Positions 1-6,540 of a stretch of DNA of 15,612 nt are shown piece by piece. Source of the stretch: JBFXEO01 sp050180015 (lineage in GTDB: Bacteria > Bacteroidota > Bacteroidia > Bacteroidales > Tenuifilaceae); contig JBFXEO010000049.1 of the NCBI GenBank assembly GCA_050180015.1, positions 1 through 15,612 of the forward strand. The letters are read 5' to 3'. The notes beneath the pieces were generated by a model. That model made no database searches, was not told the DNA's origin, and was given only the letters and a program-made list of their open reading frames with translations. Position 1 is the first letter of the stretch. Each line of letters starts with the position of its first letter. The translations under genes were made by a program, and so were the position numbers.

Positions 1-563
1 TCGACTACTTTTTCCGCGAGGCAAAGTTGCCGCAAGAGGTAATAAGCCATACCGGGTATAAAAAATCCCGGCGGATTGGCATCGCCCCTTTTGCCAAGCA
101 TCCGGGGAAAATTTACCCTACAGAATTGATGGAGAAGGTTGTTGAAAAACTTTCCTCCAGCAAATCAAATAAAATCATACTTATTGGTGGCGGAGGAACA
201 GAAAAAGAGCTGCTGGATAAATGGGCCAAAACATTTTCAAATACAATCTCCATTGCCCGTAAGTTTAGCATTTTGGATGAACTAAAAATAATATCAAACC
301 TGGACGTTCTGATTTGCATGGATTCTGCCAATATGCACTTTGCCTCACTTGTAAACACTCCGGTTGTTAGTGTTTGGGGTGCAACACATCCCTTTGCCGG
401 ATTCTACGGGTGGAAGCAAAATCCCGAAAATGCCGTTCAAATTGATTTGTACTGCCGGCCGTGCTCAATTTATGGCAATAAACCCTGTTTTAGGAAAGAC
501 TACGCCTGCCTGAATAGAATTTCATCCGAAATGGTAATCGATAAAGTAAACTCCATTATTTAA
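1..563 (+). CDS. Glycosyltransferase family 9 (heptosyltransferase-like), 3' part
   Basis: The 3' end of a gene whose start lies left of the window. The frame is open from base 3 with no stop, and the TTG at 27 is only an internal codon. About 186 residues are visible. They match the C-terminal nucleotide-sugar-binding half of GT9 enzymes: a strand IGIAPFAKHPGK, a second strand IILIGGGGTEKE, and the hallmark block CMDSANMHFASLVNTPVVSV followed by WGATHPFAGFYGW. A Cys-rich tail (CRPCSIYGNKPCF) follows, as is common in this family. GT9 enzymes work at the inner membrane, adding sugars, classically heptose, to lipid A-core or other surface glycans. The exact donor cannot be read from sequence. 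No gene follows in tight spacing, so it probably ends its transcription unit. The family call is firm; substrate is unknown. Confidence 0.9.
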   Translation, partial: DYFFREAKLPQEVISHTGYKKSRRIGIAPFAKHPGKIYPTELMEKVVEKLSSSKSNKIILIGGGGTEKELLDKWAKTFSNTISIARKFSILDELKIISNLDVLICMDSANMHFASLVNTPVVSVWGATHPFAGFYGWKQNPENAVQIDLYCRPCSIYGNKPCFRKDYACLNRISSEMVIDKVNSII

Positions 564-776
564 CAGTACGGCGGGGTTCACTTTTTGCCCAATAGCCATT
601 CTGTTAGGAATCGACATTGAATATCTACAACGGGGTTACACATCTTTTACCCCCTGAACGTTTTGGCCGGTTTTGGGTATGCTTACAGCGTTGTTAGGAT
701 ACACCGGGTTTCTTTACCTAATAAACAACATCAAATAACGAGTAGCAGGGCTCAATGGCAATTACACTATATTATG
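564..776 (+). other. Spacer with possible decayed coding relic
   Basis: About 210 nt between the glycosyltransferase stop and the yitT promoter. No terminator hairpin was found. One frame (565-738) reads as plausible protein except for a single TGA at 655-657. The part after the stop, from ATG 679 to TAA 736, encodes a 19-residue hydrophobic peptide (MLTALLGYTGFLYLINNIK) that looks like one membrane helix. No family is recognised. It may be a gene remnant or chance. Confidence 0.2.
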
Positions 777-808
777 TTTATGTTGGTGCAGATTAATTCC
801 TAATTTTG
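777..808 (+). promoter_or_regulatory. Bacteroidota-type promoter for the yitT-family gene
   Basis: A TAATTTTG at 801-808 is an exact match to the Bacteroidota -7 pattern TAnnTTTG. A TTTA at 777-780, three of four matches to TTTG, lies 20 nt upstream. Transcription would start near 814 and leave a leader of about 20 nt before the ATG at 834. Confidence 0.6.
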
Positions 809-833
809 CCCCCAAATAAAAATTCAGCTCACC

Positions 834-1745
834 ATGACATACGTAACAAAAGAAAAACTTTTCAGCAAGGAGTGGTTTAAGGCTTATACGCTTATCACCG
901 TGGGTTCTTTTATTCTCGCCGCTGGTTTTGTACTGTTTGTTGACCCCCACCGGATAGCTCCGGGAGGTGTTTACGGTATCGGCATTATTGTACACTACCT
1001 CACCAAAGGCTTATTTTCATGGGCTCCTGAGGGTTTTCCGATTGGTATTACTGGTTTAGTACTAAACATTCCGCTCACAATTATTGGGATAAAAATACTC
1101 GGTCCCCGGTTCGGTGTCAAAACTGTTATAGGCTTTGTCCTATCCTCTGTATTTATAGATGTCCAACATCTTATTTTTGGATATACCCCCCTGGTTGATG
1201 ATATGTTGCTCTCGTCAATTTTTGGAGGGGTACTTATTGGCTTTGGGTTGGGTTTAATTTTTAAATCAAAGGCTACCAGCGGCGGTTCCGATATTATTGC
1301 CATGATAATTGCAAAATATACCCGGTTACCGCTAGGGCAGCTGATGATTTATGTCGATTCCGCCATCGTTTTACTGGCCCTCGTTGCTTTTCAGGACTGG
1401 AAAATCCCGCTTTACTCCTGGGTTGTTATTTATGTTACCGGTAGGGTTATTGATATGACCATTCAGGGTGTTAGCTATGACAAGGCCCTGTTTATTATAA
1501 CTGACAAATACGAAGCTGTCCGCGAAAAAATCATTGTTGACATCGAACGTGGAGGAACTCTTATTAACGTGAAAGGGATGTACAGCGGGCAGGAAAAGAA
1601 GATGATTTTTACCAATGTTTCCCGGCGTGAAGTTCACATCCTCAAGGATTACATCCACAGCATTGATCCCAGCGCGTTTATTACGGTAATTGATGCCAGC
1701 GAAATACTTGGGAATGGATTTAAACCGATAGGAGAATCATTCTGA
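834..1745 (+). CDS. YitT family membrane protein (DUF2179 C-terminal domain)
   Basis: A 303-residue integral membrane protein of the YitT family (older names DUF161 and DUF2179). Family hallmarks are visible: GGVYGIGIIVHYLT near 44-57, LNIPL near 77-81, and a KATSGGSDIIAMII block near 146-159, conserved in this family. About five or six hydrophobic segments span residues 18-37, 45-60, 70-90, 97-115, 126-144 and 168-205. The C-terminal soluble domain, about 218-290, is the DUF2179 fold with a GGTLINVKGMYSG motif at 240-252. Biochemical function of the family is not established. The ATG at 834 is supported by the promoter ending about 25 nt upstream. The gene stands alone, since rsgA downstream has its own promoter. 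Confidence 0.93.
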   Translation: MTYVTKEKLFSKEWFKAYTLITVGSFILAAGFVLFVDPHRIAPGGVYGIGIIVHYLTKGLFSWAPEGFPIGITGLVLNIPLTIIGIKILGPRFGVKTVIGFVLSSVFIDVQHLIFGYTPLVDDMLLSSIFGGVLIGFGLGLIFKSKATSGGSDIIAMIIAKYTRLPLGQLMIYVDSAIVLLALVAFQDWKIPLYSWVVIYVTGRVIDMTIQGVSYDKALFIITDKYEAVREKIIVDIERGGTLINVKGMYSGQEKKMIFTNVSRREVHILKDYIHSIDPSAFITVIDASEILGNGFKPIGESF

Positions 1746-1788
1746 TTCTGCTTAATTTTTAATTGTTAGCCGAATCCTACAACATCGT

Positions 1789-1820
1789 TTTGTTCCACTA
1801 ATACAATTGGTATATTTTTG
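1789..1820 (+). promoter_or_regulatory. Bacteroidota-type promoter for rsgA
   Basis: TTTG at 1789-1792 and TATTTTTG at 1813-1820 are exact matches to both Bacteroidota promoter boxes, with a 20-nt spacer. The start of transcription would be near 1826, about 15 nt before the ATG at 1842. This rules against the in-frame TTG at 1818, which lies inside the -7 box. Confidence 0.7.
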
Positions 1821-1841
1821 TACGGTTTATTACCCTTAACA

Positions 1842-2765
1842 ATGGAAACAGGTTTAGTCCTTAAAACAACTGGTAGCCACTATTCGGTTAAACTTTCCAA
1901 CGAAAGAGTAATCGATTGTGGCATTAAAGGAAAACTTCGGCTTAAGGGTGTAAAAACAACAAACCCCGTTACCGTGGGCGATATTGTTTCTGTAGAAATT
2001 CAAGATTCTAAAACCGGAGTAATAGTTGCCGTTAACGAAAGGAAAAATTACATTATCAGAAAATCCACCAACCTATCCCGGGAATCTCATATTATTGCAG
2101 CAAATATAGATCAGGCAATCCTTATCGTTACCATTAAATTTCCCGAAACTCAGCTGGGCTTTATAGATAGGTATCTTGTAACCGCAGAGGCCTACGGTAT
2201 TCCGGTTGTATTGGTATTCAACAAAGTAGATTTACTGGACAACTCGACCGCCGAAACTCTTCGTCAATATATTTCTATATACGAGCCAATAGGATATAAA
2301 TGCCTAACCGTTTCCGCACAAACAGGTTTTAACATCAATTTATTCAAAAACTTGGTCCAAAATAAAATAAGCCTAATATCTGGAAATTCTGGCGTTGGAA
2401 AGTCTTCGCTGATTAACCGGATTGAGCCAACGCTAAAACTGAAGGTAAACAACATCTCTTCGGCACATTTAACGGGTAAACATACTACAACCTTTAGCGA
2501 AATGTTTGGGTTAAATTTTGGCGGATATATAATTGATACTCCTGGAATTAAGGGGTTTGGCTTAATTGATATTGAGAGGGAAGAGCTGTACCATTTTTTC
2601 CCTGAAATATTTAAACTCTCTTCATCCTGTAAATACTATAACTGCACACACATCCACGAGCCGGACTGTGCTGTTCTGGATGCCGTAAAAAGAGGTGCCA
2701 TCAGCCCATCAAGGTATTTAAACTACCTAAGCATTTACAACGATGAGAATGAAAAGTACCGGTAA
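1842..2765 (+). CDS. rsgA: Ribosome small-subunit-dependent GTPase A
   Basis: A 307-residue circularly permuted GTPase that acts in late maturation of the 30S ribosomal subunit in the cytoplasm. An N-terminal OB-fold (about 1-70) is followed by the permuted G domain with G4 NKVD (127-130), G5 SAQ (158-160), P-loop GNSGVGKSS (181-189) and G3 DTPG (232-235). A switch-like segment [10 protein letters not shown] lies between the P-loop and G3. The C-terminal zinc-binding motif Cys263-x4-Cys268-x-His270-x5-Cys276 is complete. Start chosen at ATG 1842 because the encoded [16 protein letters not shown] is the typical N-terminus and the promoter lies just upstream. It is probably the first gene of an operon with the next two genes. 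No odd residues were seen. Confidence 0.97.
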   Translation: METGLVLKTTGSHYSVKLSNERVIDCGIKGKLRLKGVKTTNPVTVGDIVSVEIQDSKTGVIVAVNERKNYIIRKSTNLSRESHIIAANIDQAILIVTIKFPETQLGFIDRYLVTAEAYGIPVVLVFNKVDLLDNSTAETLRQYISIYEPIGYKCLTVSAQTGFNINLFKNLVQNKISLISGNSGVGKSSLINRIEPTLKLKVNNISSAHLTGKHTTTFSEMFGLNFGGYIIDTPGIKGFGLIDIEREELYHFFPEIFKLSSSCKYYNCTHIHEPDCAVLDAVKRGAISPSRYLNYLSIYNDENEKYR

Positions 2766-2793
2766 TTTTTTAACGCTAAAAAACTCAAAAACA

Positions 2794-3561
2794 ATGAAAT
2801 CACATGAAATTGACTACAAAATAGTTGGAGAATCCATTCAGCTGGTTGAAGTTGAACTCGATCCTTCCGAAACGGTAATTGCCGAAGCGGGGGCAATGGT
2901 TTACATGGAGGATGGAATTTCGTTTGAAGCAAAGCTGGGCGACGGGTCAGAGCCAAATTCGGGCTTTTTTGGTAAACTTTTCTCGGCAGGAGCAAGAGTT
3001 TTAACGGGCGAATCGATATTTATGACCCATTTTACCAACAGAGGTTACGGGAAGCGAAAGGTTTCGTTCTCTGCACCATATCCCGGAACAGTTGTTCCTA
3101 TCAACTTAAGCCAGCTGGGAGGAACGCTTATTGTTCAAAAAGACGGATTCCTTTGCGCAGCCTTAGGCACAAAGGTTTCGCTACAGTTTAATCGCAAGTT
3201 GGGGTCCGGCCTGGTTGGTGGTGAAGGATTCATCCTGCAACGGTTAGAAGGCGATGGAATGGCATTTGTACACGCTGGCGGTACTGTTATAGAACGGCGG
3301 TTAAACAACGAAACGCTCAGAATTGATACTGGGTGCATAGTTGCATTCGAACCCTCCATAGATTTCGATGTAGAATCGTCCGGTAGCCTAAAAAGCATGA
3401 TTTTTGGCGGAGAAGGATTATTCCTTGCAACGCTAAAGGGCAATGGAAGGGTTTGGTTACAGTCCATGCCTATCCGTAAACTTATACAGGCACTTTCGCC
3501 CTATGGAAAAAATACAGGCAAGGAAAGAAGTTCTATTCTGGGTAATTTCTTGGAGGATTAA
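2794..3561 (+). CDS. TIGR00266 / AIM24 family protein
   Basis: A 255-residue protein of the AIM24 family (TIGR00266). Recognisable blocks are [20 protein letters not shown] (31-50), [13 protein letters not shown] (72-84), [12 protein letters not shown] (94-105), an internal glycine-rich [17 protein letters not shown] (139-155), and the C-terminal repeat [20 protein letters not shown] (205-224). The family forms a beta-rich trimer-like fold; its bacterial role is not known. No signal peptide or membrane helix is seen, so it is probably cytoplasmic. An in-frame ATG at 2743 lies inside rsgA, but the ATG at 2794 gives the usual family N-terminus ([10 protein letters not shown]) and starts 28 nt after the rsgA stop. 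It lies 4 nt before mnmH, so the three genes are likely co-transcribed. Confidence 0.9.
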   Translation: MKSHEIDYKIVGESIQLVEVELDPSETVIAEAGAMVYMEDGISFEAKLGDGSEPNSGFFGKLFSAGARVLTGESIFMTHFTNRGYGKRKVSFSAPYPGTVVPINLSQLGGTLIVQKDGFLCAALGTKVSLQFNRKLGSGLVGGEGFILQRLEGDGMAFVHAGGTVIERRLNNETLRIDTGCIVAFEPSIDFDVESSGSLKSMIFGGEGLFLATLKGNGRVWLQSMPIRKLIQALSPYGKNTGKERSSILGNFLED

Positions 3562-3568
3562 TGCAGTG
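3552..3568 (+). promoter_or_regulatory. Shine-Dalgarno and GTG start of mnmH
   Basis: GGAGG at 3552-3556, inside the last codons of the AIM24-family gene, sits 9 nt before the GTG at 3566. There is no in-frame ATG near the expected N-terminus. A decoy ATG at 3561-3563 overlaps the upstream stop (TAATG) but is out of frame and ends after ten codons, so the GTG decides the start. A clear Shine-Dalgarno sequence is uncommon in this phylum. Confidence 0.6.
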
Positions 3569-4594
3569 CAAAAAGGGGGCACCATATCTATAGAAGATTT
3601 TTTTCATAACCGGGACAATTGCCCGGTTATAGATGTTCGCTCCCCGTCTGAATTCGCAACGGGGCACATTCCCAATGCCTACAATATTCCCCTGTTCAGC
3701 GATGAGGAACGGGCAATTGTTGGCACCAAGTATGTTCAGGATGGTCTGTATAATGCAGTTATTGAGGGTCTTCGTGCTGTTGGCCCAAAACTTTCAAAAT
3801 TTGTAGAAACACTTAAAAGCATTACCAGCAAGCAAGATGTTATTGTTTACTGCTGGCGGGGTGGAATGCGCAGCCAAAGTATGGCCTGGCTATTCAACCT
3901 GGCCAATTTCAACGCTTTTGCCCTCGACGGCGGGTATAAAAAGTACAGAAAGTTTGCCCAAAGTTATTTCGAAAATCCATATAAACTAATTGTTCTGGGA
4001 GGAATGACCGGCAGCGGAAAAACGGAGCTGCTTAAGCATTTAAAAAATAAGGGGGAGCAGGTTATTGATCTCGAGAATTTGGCCAACCATAAAGGTTCCG
4101 CATTTGGCTGGATTGGTCAACAAAAACAACCCAGCACGGAGCATTTTGAAAACCTTCTTTTTGAGGCACTGCTGAAAATAGACCCCAAAATTCCGACCTG
4201 GATTGAAGACGAAAGCAAAAGCATTGGATCTGTTTTTATTCCCCGGCAATTTTTTATACGGATGAGCCTCTGCCCCACAATCTCAGTAGAGGTCCCCGCT
4301 GAAATACGGATTCGCCGGTTAGTTTCAGATTATACCCAATGTAATCCTAACGATCTTATACTATCCATTGACAAAATATCCAAAAGGCTTGGCGGCGAAA
4401 ATACCCGGCGATGTACTGATTTTATTAATTCTGGCCATTTTGAGGAAGCCGTTGCAATATCATTGGCATACTACGATAAAGCTTACCGCCATGGACTGAT
4501 AAACAAAACCAATCCTCCTATTGCTGTAACGCTAACGGATGACATTGAGATGAACATCGGACAACTTCTCCATCAGAAAGAAATTTTAGAATAA
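3566..4594 (+). CDS. mnmH: tRNA 2-selenouridine synthase
   Basis: A 342-residue enzyme that replaces sulfur with selenium in 2-thiouridine at the wobble base (position 34) of tRNAs for Lys, Glu and Gln, using selenophosphate and passing through a geranylated intermediate. The N-terminal rhodanese domain (about 5-130) carries VIDVRSPSEFATGHIPNAYN and IPLFSDEERAIVGTKYVQ, with the catalytic cysteine Cys96 in IVYCWRGGMRSQSMAWL. The C-terminal P-loop domain has GGMTGSGKT at 145-153, then VIDLENLANHKGSAFGWIG and an ESKSIG motif, both typical of MnmH. Length is close to the E. coli protein (364 residues). It probably forms an operon with rsgA and the AIM24-family gene. Selenium use by the host would need a selD gene, which is not in the window. 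The start is a GTG. Confidence 0.95.
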   Translation: MQKGGTISIEDFFHNRDNCPVIDVRSPSEFATGHIPNAYNIPLFSDEERAIVGTKYVQDGLYNAVIEGLRAVGPKLSKFVETLKSITSKQDVIVYCWRGGMRSQSMAWLFNLANFNAFALDGGYKKYRKFAQSYFENPYKLIVLGGMTGSGKTELLKHLKNKGEQVIDLENLANHKGSAFGWIGQQKQPSTEHFENLLFEALLKIDPKIPTWIEDESKSIGSVFIPRQFFIRMSLCPTISVEVPAEIRIRRLVSDYTQCNPNDLILSIDKISKRLGGENTRRCTDFINSGHFEEAVAISLAYYDKAYRHGLINKTNPPIAVTLTDDIEMNIGQLLHQKEILE

Positions 4595-4596
4595 TT

Positions 4597-5439
4597 TTAC
4601 TGCTGATTTATAGTTCCCGGATTAACGCACAGTACGGGTATTTTCGAGTTGTTGGCTATAATATACTGCTCCTCTGCCCCAAAAACATAATCGGTAAAAT
4701 CAAGGTTTGGGGTGGTCATTATTAGTATTAAGTCTGCCTCAATATCCACAGCAAGGTTTATAATCTCTTCCTGAAAACTCTTACCCTTTGTTGCATTATG
4801 GATTTCCGTTTCGATGTTATAGTTTTCCATGTGCTTTTTTGCAAAAGCAAGGTTATAGTTAATTTTCTTTTGAACACCCGAATCGAACGCATTGGGGATA
4901 ATGATATGTACTTTTGTTCCGTACTGAATTGATACCTTCATTGCCCATTGAATCTTTTCTTTCTCCTCGTCACGGAAATCTACAGACATCACCATGTGTT
5001 CAAGTATTTTTTTTGGGGGGGGCTCATCTTGAACTACAAAAAACGGAACCTCAGAGCCAGCAATAACTTTTAGTGCCCGGCTTCCGGTTAACTTCTGCAC
5101 ACCTTTAATGCCATGGGTTCCCATAACAACCATGTTTGCCTTTATTTCGCCGGCATACTCACTTATTGAGTCAAAAAGATTTCCTTCCAAAAAGGTTGTC
5201 TTTACATCAATATTGTAAATCTGACGGATTCTTTGCTTATCGGCCCTGAATTTTTCCTGCACTTCGGTTTCTGAAAGTTTGTTTTTTGAGAATATCCCTC
5301 CTGCCTGTACAACATGAACTAATTCTACCTCGCTATTGCTTTCTGCCATAGCATAAAATTTAACAGCATATTTTAGCGCATTTTCTGCTACCGGGGTAAA
5401 ATCCCAGGGAACTATGTATTTAACTGGTTTTGTTTCCAT
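4597..5439 (-). CDS. Two-domain universal stress protein (UspA family)
   Basis: A 280-residue protein of two tandem Usp domains (about 5-137 and 145-274). Domain 1 starts with IVPWDFTPVAENALKYAV and keeps the nucleotide-binding signature GTHG (107-110) with Gly-Ser at 119-120, so it probably binds ATP. Domain 2 has the matching strands and helices but the signature is replaced by MTTPNLDFTDYVFGAEEQ (241-258), so ATP binding there is unlikely. Tandem Usp proteins are common in Bacteroidota; the cellular role is stress adaptation, with no defined reaction. The linker codons 140-144 (Pro-Pro-Pro-Lys-Lys) are encoded by a C8A8 tract. An AAGGA-like site precedes the ATG. The gene lies about 120 nt downstream of the prenyl synthase and ends 2 nt from the convergent mnmH stop. 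Confidence 0.92.
   Translation of the reverse strand: METKPVKYIVPWDFTPVAENALKYAVKFYAMAESNSEVELVHVVQAGGIFSKNKLSETEVQEKFRADKQRIRQIYNIDVKTTFLEGNLFDSISEYAGEIKANMVVMGTHGIKGVQKLTGSRALKVIAGSEVPFFVVQDEPPPKKILEHMVMSVDFRDEEKEKIQWAMKVSIQYGTKVHIIIPNAFDSGVQKKINYNLAFAKKHMENYNIETEIHNATKGKSFQEEIINLAVDIEADLILIMTTPNLDFTDYVFGAEEQYIIANNSKIPVLCVNPGTINQQ
5007..5022 (-). repeat. C8A8 homopolymer tract at the Usp domain linker
   Basis: On the plus strand this reads eight T (5007-5014) followed by eight G (5015-5022); on the coding strand it is C8A8, codons 140 to 145. A gain of one base would end the protein at about 146 residues, a loss of one base at about 149. Both would leave an intact first Usp domain and remove the second. 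Confidence 0.9.
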
Positions 5440-5476
5440 AATGATCCTTTTTCAGTTTGTATGGAAAATTTTCATA

Positions 5477-5506
5477 TAAAGTTAGAAAAGTTTATCAATA
5501 AACAGA
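5477..5506 (-). promoter_or_regulatory. Possible usp promoter with inverted repeat
   Basis: On the minus strand a TAACTTTA (plus 5477-5484) matches seven of eight positions of TAnnTTTG. No good TTTG box is seen about 20 nt upstream. The spacer holds an inverted repeat with arms GTTTAT (5490-5495) and ATAAAC (5498-5503) around a 2-nt centre, placed where a regulator could act. Suggestive only. Confidence 0.3.
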
Positions 5507-5559
5507 TATTTCAACCACGTCTTTTTTAAATATAGGGTATTCCGACTTTAACGGTGGGG

Positions 5560-6534
5560 TTAATTTTCCCGCTTCATTAAATTCTGCGATAACTTTTCCA
5601 AAATAACCTTTCGCTCTTTGGCTTCCGATATGCTGTCTAACCATTCCATTGCCTGAGAAAAATACTGCTCGATAAGATTTTCAACTTTGCTTTTTGCATT
5701 TACATCTTCGTAGTAGCCTTTTACCGCTGAAATTTTTTTGTCTTTTTCTGTAGATTTATCAGATAAAACCTTTTGAAATTCCAAAACATCGTTATTGTCA
5801 AGCCCTTCTATGGCTTCAACGGTTAAAATGGTTTTTTTGCCGGCAACAATATCGCCACCTATCGTTTTGCCAAAAATTTCAGAATTTCCGTAGGTATCCA
5901 AAAAGTCGTCTTGTAGCTGAAATGCTAAACCCAGGCAGCGTCCAAATTCGCCAATTCTATCAATATTTTCATCTGAAGCACCGCCGATTACAGCCCCAAT
6001 TTGTAGTGCACCCTTTAGGAGTATTGCCGTTTTAAGCTCTATCATTTGTAAATACTCATCGCGGGTTATGGCTCCCCGCTTTTCAAAATCCATGTCATAC
6101 TGCTGCCCCTCGCAAATTCCCAGGGCAAATGAATTGAATATGTTTAATACACGGGGAAGATGCTTATAATTTACCCGCGACAGCAGTTGATAGGCAATAA
6201 TGGTCATTGCATCTCCAGATAGTATGGCAACATTATCGTTCCACTGCTTGTGAATGGTTTCTTTTCCGCGCCGTAGTTCGGCGTTATCCATTATATCGTC
6301 GTGAATTAAAGTAAAATTGTGAAAAATTTCAACAGCAATTGCCGGTTTAATGGCTTCGTCAATATTATCGGAAAAAACGTTACAGCCCGCTAGCGTTAAA
6401 ATAGGCCGTATTCTTTTCCCGCCAATATTAAGTATATATGCAATTGGATCATAAAGATTTTGGGGTTCTTTATTTAAGTTAATGGTTAAAAATGATTTGT
6501 TTACAATATCGTTAAGATGCCGAACCGAATACAT
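5560..6534 (-). CDS. Polyprenyl diphosphate synthase (short-chain, FPP/GGPP type)
   Basis: A 324-residue all-trans isoprenyl diphosphate synthase that condenses isopentenyl diphosphate onto an allylic diphosphate in the cytoplasm. Visible motifs: GGKRIRP (38-44); first Asp-rich motif DDIMD (79-83) with the following LRRG (87-90); second Asp-rich motif DDFLD (209-213); GDIVAGKKT (227-235). Length is normal. The first Asp-rich motif has the short DDxxD spacing, without the two-residue insertion of typical bacterial FPP synthases, and a Phe stands at the fifth position before it, which in this superfamily limits chain length to about C15-C20. The product is inferred, not proven. Its ATG is 6 nt after the exporter stop, so the two are very likely one operon. 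Confidence 0.92.
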   Translation of the reverse strand: MYSVRHLNDIVNKSFLTINLNKEPQNLYDPIAYILNIGGKRIRPILTLAGCNVFSDNIDEAIKPAIAVEIFHNFTLIHDDIMDNAELRRGKETIHKQWNDNVAILSGDAMTIIAYQLLSRVNYKHLPRVLNIFNSFALGICEGQQYDMDFEKRGAITRDEYLQMIELKTAILLKGALQIGAVIGGASDENIDRIGEFGRCLGLAFQLQDDFLDTYGNSEIFGKTIGGDIVAGKKTILTVEAIEGLDNNDVLEFQKVLSDKSTEKDKKISAVKGYYEDVNAKSKVENLIEQYFSQAMEWLDSISEAKERKVILEKLSQNLMKREN

Positions 6535-6540
6535 AGCCGT

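Noticed and set aside
572..640. Short direct repeat CGGGGTT at 572 and 631
   Set aside because: Only seven identical bases, expected by chance and without flanking structure.
655..657. TGA in the 565-738 frame as a selenocysteine codon, given mnmH nearby
   Set aside because: No SECIS-like hairpin, no known selenoprotein motif and no adequate start; atpA uses TGA as a normal stop.
1746..1788. Terminator after the YitT-family gene
   Set aside because: There is a T-run at about 1754-1760 but no stable stem before it.
1818..1841. TTG at 1818 as the rsgA start
   Set aside because: It lies inside the TATTTTTG promoter box, and the ATG at 1842 gives the usual RsgA N-terminus.
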